Of a stretch of DNA of 36,756 nucleotides, positions 33,292 through 36,756 are shown one piece after another; the stretch's first letter is position 1, and each line of letters starts with the position of its first letter. Position numbers and translations under genes: made by a program. Source of the stretch: Bacteroidota bacterium (GTDB taxonomy: Bacteria > Bacteroidota > Bacteroidia > Bacteroidales > FEN-979); assembly GCA_026391775.1 (NCBI GenBank), contig JAPLDK010000057.1, positions 1 through 36,756 on the forward strand. Reading direction: 5' to 3'. The notes beneath the pieces are model-generated. The model searched no databases. It had not been told where the DNA came from and saw only the letters and a list, made by a program, of their open reading frames with translations.

Positions 33292-34943
33292 TTCAGCCCC
33301 ATTGTTGAAAGTCCCTGCTCATAAACTATGTCAACCGGAATATTTGCCGTACGGAGACGGCCCAGGTCGGAAGCCAGTTTTTCGTTGACTTTCCCATTCC
33401 GGGCTACATATGCTTTTGCACCCTCATAGTCGCCGTCCCCTTCAAATATCAGAACTTTTGCAGCCCATTCATTTACAGCGGTTTTCATTTTCCCGAAATT
33501 GACTTTGTAGCTGCCTTTGTCGTTACGATCAAATGCACCTTTTTCTTCAAAAAAGTTAAGGCACATCATATTTGCTTTACCGTGTGCACTGGCTGCGCCA
33601 AAACGCACGGAACGTATGAGACTGGCCATATAGGTCACGTAACAGTCTTCAATGGTTATTCCCTGGATTTCACCTTTGGCGATCAGCCGGGTAGTCATAA
33701 ATAAACCAAGAATATCTGCCTTGGCTTCTTCAAACGAAGAATACTGTTCTTTCAAAGCCTCGCGTACATTGCCTTGCCCGTTGACGGTGTTTTTAAGACC
33801 GAGTCCATGTGCAACCTCATGGAACATGACATTCGAGAAGAAAGCATCAAATTTCACATTGGATCTTTGAACTGAGTCAATCAGCATTATGGCAATCGGC
33901 ATAAGGATATTTTCAAATTTGGCTTTCATTGCATTTTTGAGCTGGAGCCTTCTCGAACCTTTTTTCAGCTGCACCCTTTCATCATTTGGCAGGTTGATGG
34001 CAATGGTCTTGCTTCCGGCATTTGACTGCCCCGAAACGTACAGCAGGTCATAAGCGTTAAGGTCAGAATCAGTACCCGGTTTTTCCTTTTTATATTTTGC
34101 ATCCACAGGCAGGTTGGCCTGGAGTTCAGGAAGAAAGGCTGCGAATTTTTCAAGCTTTTTGCTCCATCCCTTGTCTTTTACCAGTATTGCTCCTTCATAT
34201 GCGGTTTTATAACCGAATAATTCATCTTCATAGTTCTCAATAGGACCGATCACAACATCTATGGTATTCGTTTTCATGTCCATCCAGGCCATGTCACTGA
34301 TTAAGTAATCATCGGTAAGGAGCGCTTTAGAGCGCAATTCAAGATATTTCTTCAAACCCGGGTCTTCGGCAAGCGCTGAAGCCTTTGCAAGCAGGGAAGC
34401 GGCTTTTTCTGTTTCTTCCTTGTATGCTTCATGATACCATATTGATTTCAGCGTATTATCGGACCCCCTTCTAATAATTGTATACAGGCTTGCTTTATTG
34501 GGATCCTTGCATTTCTCAAATTCTTCTTTTGTCATATCCTTCGGATAAAAATTCGCTCCGGCCGGTTTTTCTCCGAATCCGGTGATGAAAGGCTTGTTCC
34601 CGTTTAATCTTTCCCAGGGGCCGTAATTAATCCTTGCAAATTGCCTTACCAGACTGTCCTTAACGGTATCCATGAAGGCTTTTTTATCACCGATTGTCTG
34701 TTTCCAGTAAATGCCGTCAATAATTTCTGCAGCTTCTATCAGAAGAGGGATTATTTCCTTCTCTTTGGCTGTTAGGGTGTTGAGGTCGGTTGTGAGTTTA
34801 ACAACAGCAAATTCATTGATCTTCGCCTGTATCAGGGAATCTTGCGGATTCATCGAGGATTTACTATTTTTCATTCCACATCCCGAAAAAATAATTACTA
34901 TCAGGATCAGTCCGCTTAGGATGATAATTTTAGTTCTTACCAT
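33288..34943 (-). CDS. Lipoprotein metallopeptidase, M49 (dipeptidyl-peptidase III)-like
   Basis: 551 residues. The signal peptide ends in a lipobox (FSGC, Cys22), so it should be anchored in the envelope. The zinc-site motif HEVAH (375-379) replaces the M49 standard HExxxH, and EEAKAD (405-410) provides the second metal-binding Glu. The arrangement (HEVAHGLGLKN, then about 30 residues, then the Glu) is typical of the shorter Bacteroidota M49-like group, which are about 550 residues rather than 700. Expected activity: zinc-dependent cleavage of short peptides; substrates unknown. First gene of a two-gene operon with an O-methyltransferase, with its own -7 box upstream. Confidence 0.82.
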   Translation of the reverse strand: MVRTKIIILSGLILIVIIFSGCGMKNSKSSMNPQDSLIQAKINEFAVVKLTTDLNTLTAKEKEIIPLLIEAAEIIDGIYWKQTIGDKKAFMDTVKDSLVRQFARINYGPWERLNGNKPFITGFGEKPAGANFYPKDMTKEEFEKCKDPNKASLYTIIRRGSDNTLKSIWYHEAYKEETEKAASLLAKASALAEDPGLKKYLELRSKALLTDDYLISDMAWMDMKTNTIDVVIGPIENYEDELFGYKTAYEGAILVKDKGWSKKLEKFAAFLPELQANLPVDAKYKKEKPGTDSDLNAYDLLYVSGQSNAGSKTIAINLPNDERVQLKKGSRRLQLKNAMKAKFENILMPIAIMLIDSVQRSNVKFDAFFSNVMFHEVAHGLGLKNTVNGQGNVREALKEQYSSFEEAKADILGLFMTTRLIAKGEIQGITIEDCYVTYMASLIRSVRFGAASAHGKANMMCLNFFEEKGAFDRNDKGSYKVNFGKMKTAVNEWAAKVLIFEGDGDYEGAKAYVARNGKVNEKLASDLGRLRTANIPVDIVYEQGLSTMGLK

Positions 34944-34964
34944 AACAATTCGTCTATTTTAATA

Positions 34965-34972
34965 CAAAAGTA
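34965..34972 (-). promoter_or_regulatory. -7 promoter box for M49-like gene
   Basis: Minus-strand TACTTTTG, a perfect TAnnTTTG match, 21 bp before the ATG at 34943. The divergent slipin promoter lies 10-40 bp away, so the two promoters are packed in a 96-bp region. Confidence 0.55.
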
Positions 34973-34981
34973 TACAATTTC

Positions 34982-35012
34982 TTGTTTAATTGCCTTTTTA
35001 GATGTAGGTTTG
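34982..35012 (+). promoter_or_regulatory. Promoter of slipin gene
   Basis: TTG at 34982-34984, a 20-bp spacer, TAGGTTTG at 35005-35012. It decides the start of the slipin gene: the longer frame beginning at TTG 35010 would lie inside the promoter, so the ATG at 35040 is preferred. Confidence 0.65.
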
Positions 35013-35039
35013 GAGTGTAAAACCAAAAAAACAAAAATC

Positions 35040-35915
35040 ATGGAAATTCCTATTTTATTAATCATCGGGCTCGTGCTGCTTCTTTTCTTTGCCGGGATCC
35101 GTATTGTGCGCCCGACCCATCGCGGTTTGGTTGAACGTTTAGGGAAGTATAACCGTTTTGGTCAACCGGGTTTTCACTGGATAATTCCGGGTATTGAGCA
35201 AATGTACCGGGTAAACGTCACCGAGAAGATGATCAATGCAGAACCTCAGGAGATCATTACCAATGACAATCTGAATGCAAAGGTCGATGCCCAGGTTTAC
35301 TTCAAAATTAAATCTGATGAAGAGCATGTAAAAAATTCTCAGTATAATGTTAATAGTATTGAATATCAGATAGTTAATCTTGCACGTACGACCTTGCGTA
35401 ACATTATTGGCACCATGACCCTGAAATCGGCCAACAGTGAGCGAGGCAAAATCAATAAAGAATTACACGGAACCTTGCATGAAGAAACTTTCAACTGGGG
35501 TATTGAGATTATACGAACCGAGCTGAAGGAGATCGATCCTCCCAAGGATGTTCAGGAGACCATGAACAAGATTGTTAAAGCAGAGAATGAGAAGATTGCC
35601 GCGGTTGATTATGCAACTGCCACTGAGACCAAGGCAGATGGCGAGAAGCGTGCCGAGATCCGCAGGGCAGAAGGTATCAAACAGGGAGCCATCCTGCGTG
35701 CCGAAGGTGAAGCCCAGGCCATTCAGCTTGTCAATGAATCTGCACAAAAATACTTTGTAGGGAATGCCCAGATGCTCAGACGGATTCAGGCAATGGAAAC
35801 TTCGCTGAAGGACAACAGTAAGGTTATCGTGCCTAACGGTTCAGACCTTGTTAATGTGATGGGAGAGATGTCGGGAGTTGTTCCGATTGTCAGGAGATCT
35901 GAAGAGAAGAGCTGA
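35040..35915 (+). CDS. Slipin / SPFH (band 7, stomatin-like) membrane protein
   Basis: 291 residues from the ATG at 35040. One N-terminal transmembrane segment (about 4-24, IPILLIIGLVLLLFFAGIRI), then an SPFH domain (about 28-200: RPTHRGLVERLGKYNRF, PEGF-like GFHWIIPGIEQMYRVNV) and an alanine/glutamate-rich coiled coil (about 175-260). Such proteins form ring-shaped scaffolds on the inner membrane and are often paired with an NfeD protein, which is not found here. Convergent with the APS kinase gene at 10 bp. Confidence 0.93.
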   Translation: MEIPILLIIGLVLLLFFAGIRIVRPTHRGLVERLGKYNRFGQPGFHWIIPGIEQMYRVNVTEKMINAEPQEIITNDNLNAKVDAQVYFKIKSDEEHVKNSQYNVNSIEYQIVNLARTTLRNIIGTMTLKSANSERGKINKELHGTLHEETFNWGIEIIRTELKEIDPPKDVQETMNKIVKAENEKIAAVDYATATETKADGEKRAEIRRAEGIKQGAILRAEGEAQAIQLVNESAQKYFVGNAQMLRRIQAMETSLKDNSKVIVPNGSDLVNVMGEMSGVVPIVRRSEEKS

Positions 35916-35925
35916 TTTCCGGATG

Positions 35926-36534
35926 TTAATTCCTGCTGATCAGGGGAAGGAGAAAATCAATCATTTTCTTCGTCGATTCTTCAATTGACAGAAGGTCGGT
36001 GCGGATTTCTAATGCCGGATGGGCCGGAATATCATATGGTGCGTCAATACCCGTGAATTCCCTTAATTCTCCTTTTCTCGCTTTCTTATACAGCCCTTTT
36101 GTGTCGCGTGATTCGCAAACCTCAAGGGGGGCATTTACAAAGATCTCGATAAAGTCGTCGGGCCCTATAATGATTTTTGCCATTTCACGGATAGAGTTTG
36201 TCGGGCTGATAAAGCTTGCAATCGTAATGATCCCGCAGTTCACGAATAATTTTGATACTTCAGCGATCCTGCGGATATTCTCGTATCTGTCGCCATCGGA
36301 AAACCCCAGGTTTTTATTGATCCCGGTCCTAACATTATCTCCATCGAGGGTCTGGACAAAATAGCCCATTTTATGCAGGGCACTTTCAAGAGCATATGAG
36401 AGTGTCGTTTTGCCCGCCCCGGAAAGCCCGGTCATCCAGATGACTTTTGAGTGCTGGTTCAGTTGTTTTTCCTTACTTTCCCTGTCAAGTTTAAGGTGAT
36501 CGGCAGGGTAGATGTGATTTGGTGCAGTTGCCAC
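35926..36534 (-). CDS. cysC: Adenylylsulfate (APS) kinase
   Basis: Phosphorylates adenosine 5'-phosphosulfate to PAPS, the donor for sulfation and sulfate reduction. 202 residues. Walker A GLSGAGKT at 36-43, the LDGDNVR and GFSDGDRYENIRR segments that bind APS, and a Walker B-like FVNCGIITIASFISP. The start is GTG at 36534, because no ATG lies before the conserved VIWMTGLSGAG and the region upstream fits family N-termini. No cysDN or sulfotransferase gene is in the window. It lies downstream of a terminator hairpin after tRNA-Lys, with no own promoter recognised. Confidence 0.94.
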   Translation of the reverse strand: MATAPNHIYPADHLKLDRESKEKQLNQHSKVIWMTGLSGAGKTTLSYALESALHKMGYFVQTLDGDNVRTGINKNLGFSDGDRYENIRRIAEVSKLFVNCGIITIASFISPTNSIREMAKIIIGPDDFIEIFVNAPLEVCESRDTKGLYKKARKGELREFTGIDAPYDIPAHPALEIRTDLLSIEESTKKMIDFLLPLISRN

Positions 36535-36560
36535 AGGATGAGTTTTGTTTTTAAAGGAGA

Positions 36561-36596
36561 AAAAGCCACCTAATTGATTGAAATTAAGTGGCTTTT
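36561..36596 (-). terminator. Rho-independent terminator after tRNA-Lys
   Basis: Minus strand: AAAAGCCACTTAATT pairs with AATTAGGTGGCTTTT, a 15-bp stem with one G-U pair and a 6-nt loop, ending in TTTTTC. It is 21 bp after the tRNA and 26 bp before the APS kinase start. Confidence 0.8.
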
Positions 36597-36616
36597 CAGG
36601 AGACGTTTTTTTTAAG

Positions 36617-36689
36617 TGATCCGCCTGGGATTCGAACCCAGGACCCCCGCCTTAAAAGGGCGATGCTCTACCTGCTGAGCTAGCGAATC
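36617..36689 (-). tRNA. tRNA-Lys (anticodon TTT)
   Basis: Cloverleaf on the minus strand. Acceptor GATTCGC pairs with GCGGATC (one G-T wobble). The D arm GCTC/GAGC, the anticodon stem TCGCC/GGCGG with loop CTTTTAA (anticodon TTT), and the T arm CTGGG-TTCGAAT-CCCAG are all present. The discriminator base is A. CCA is not encoded in the DNA, as the next bases are CTT. Confidence 0.97.
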
Positions 36690-36710
36690 TACTTTTTTAA
36701 TTTGAGCGTG

Positions 36711-36741
36711 CAAAGGTAGAAAAATTATCAGAACAAACAAG
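36711..36741 (-). promoter_or_regulatory. Promoter of tRNA-Lys
   Basis: Minus-strand TTG (plus 36739-36741), a 20-bp spacer, then TACCTTTG (plus 36711-36718), a full match to the Bacteroidota consensus. It lies 21 bp before the tRNA 5' end. Confidence 0.65.
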
Positions 36742-36756
36742 CAGCGGTTGATAAAA

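Noticed and set aside
35010..35039. Ten-residue extension of the slipin protein
   Set aside because: The proposed TTG start lies inside the -7 box TAGGTTTG; the transmembrane segment starts at the ATG 35040.

Overview
The window looks like a chromosomal segment of a Bacteroidota bacterium, probably Bacteroidales-like. The evidence is: two proteins with type IX secretion (T9SS) C-terminal signals, two proteins ending in FISUMP domains, a GH92 mannosidase, a nth-bcp-recA block, and many promoters of the Bacteroidota type (-7 TAnnTTTG, sometimes with a -33 TTG/TTTG). Most genes have no strong Shine-Dalgarno site. No rRNA, CRISPR array, transposase or integrase was seen, and no gap between genes exceeds about 200 bp.

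Layout. 1-2306: clpB (minus, cut by the left edge), divergent from a small CoA-binding protein (2486-2851). 2915-15635: a surface and secretion region with an Ig/CHU_C T9SS protein, a serine beta-lactamase-like lipoprotein and a GH92 mannosidase in one operon, a receptor-L-domain T9SS protein, and two large paralogous Ig-repeat/FISUMP proteins. Between the two FISUMP genes, on the opposite strand, lies a small DUF4258-DUF2283 pair bracketed by related short repeats. 15718-19282: nth, then bcp-recA-TPR lipoprotein, with a stand-alone HPt protein facing them. 19332-26269 (minus): ugd, UDP-glucuronate decarboxylase, rmlD-like reductase, phosphohexomutase and a POTRA/barrel outer-membrane protein, a nucleotide-sugar and envelope cluster.

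26358-32218 is the most interesting part. A LexA-like XRE/S24 repressor (minus) is divergent from a plus-strand operon of a catalytically intact Y-family polymerase, an ORF6N-domain protein and a short DnaE-type polymerase. The 68-bp intergenic region carries five TGATTA/TAATCA half-sites spaced 11-12 bp apart. One operator fills the spacer of the repressor's own promoter, and another overlaps the polymerase start codon. This resembles a self-regulated, damage-inducible mutagenesis cassette without imuA. The ORF6N gene carries a duplicated, almost perfectly palindromic segment that encodes a repeated protein motif.

32299-34943 (minus): an M49-like lipoprotein peptidase overlapping an O-methyltransferase by 4 bp. 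35040-35915: a slipin (SPFH) protein. 35926-36534 (minus): APS kinase, preceded by a terminator hairpin and tRNA-Lys(TTT) at 36617-36689.

A second theme is short iterated repeats with 7- or 8-bp periods at gene edges, and sometimes inside genes (GH92, the rmlD-like C-terminus, dnaE). They resemble cyanobacterial STRR-type repeats in layout, not in sequence. All functions were assigned by reading motifs; no database search was run.
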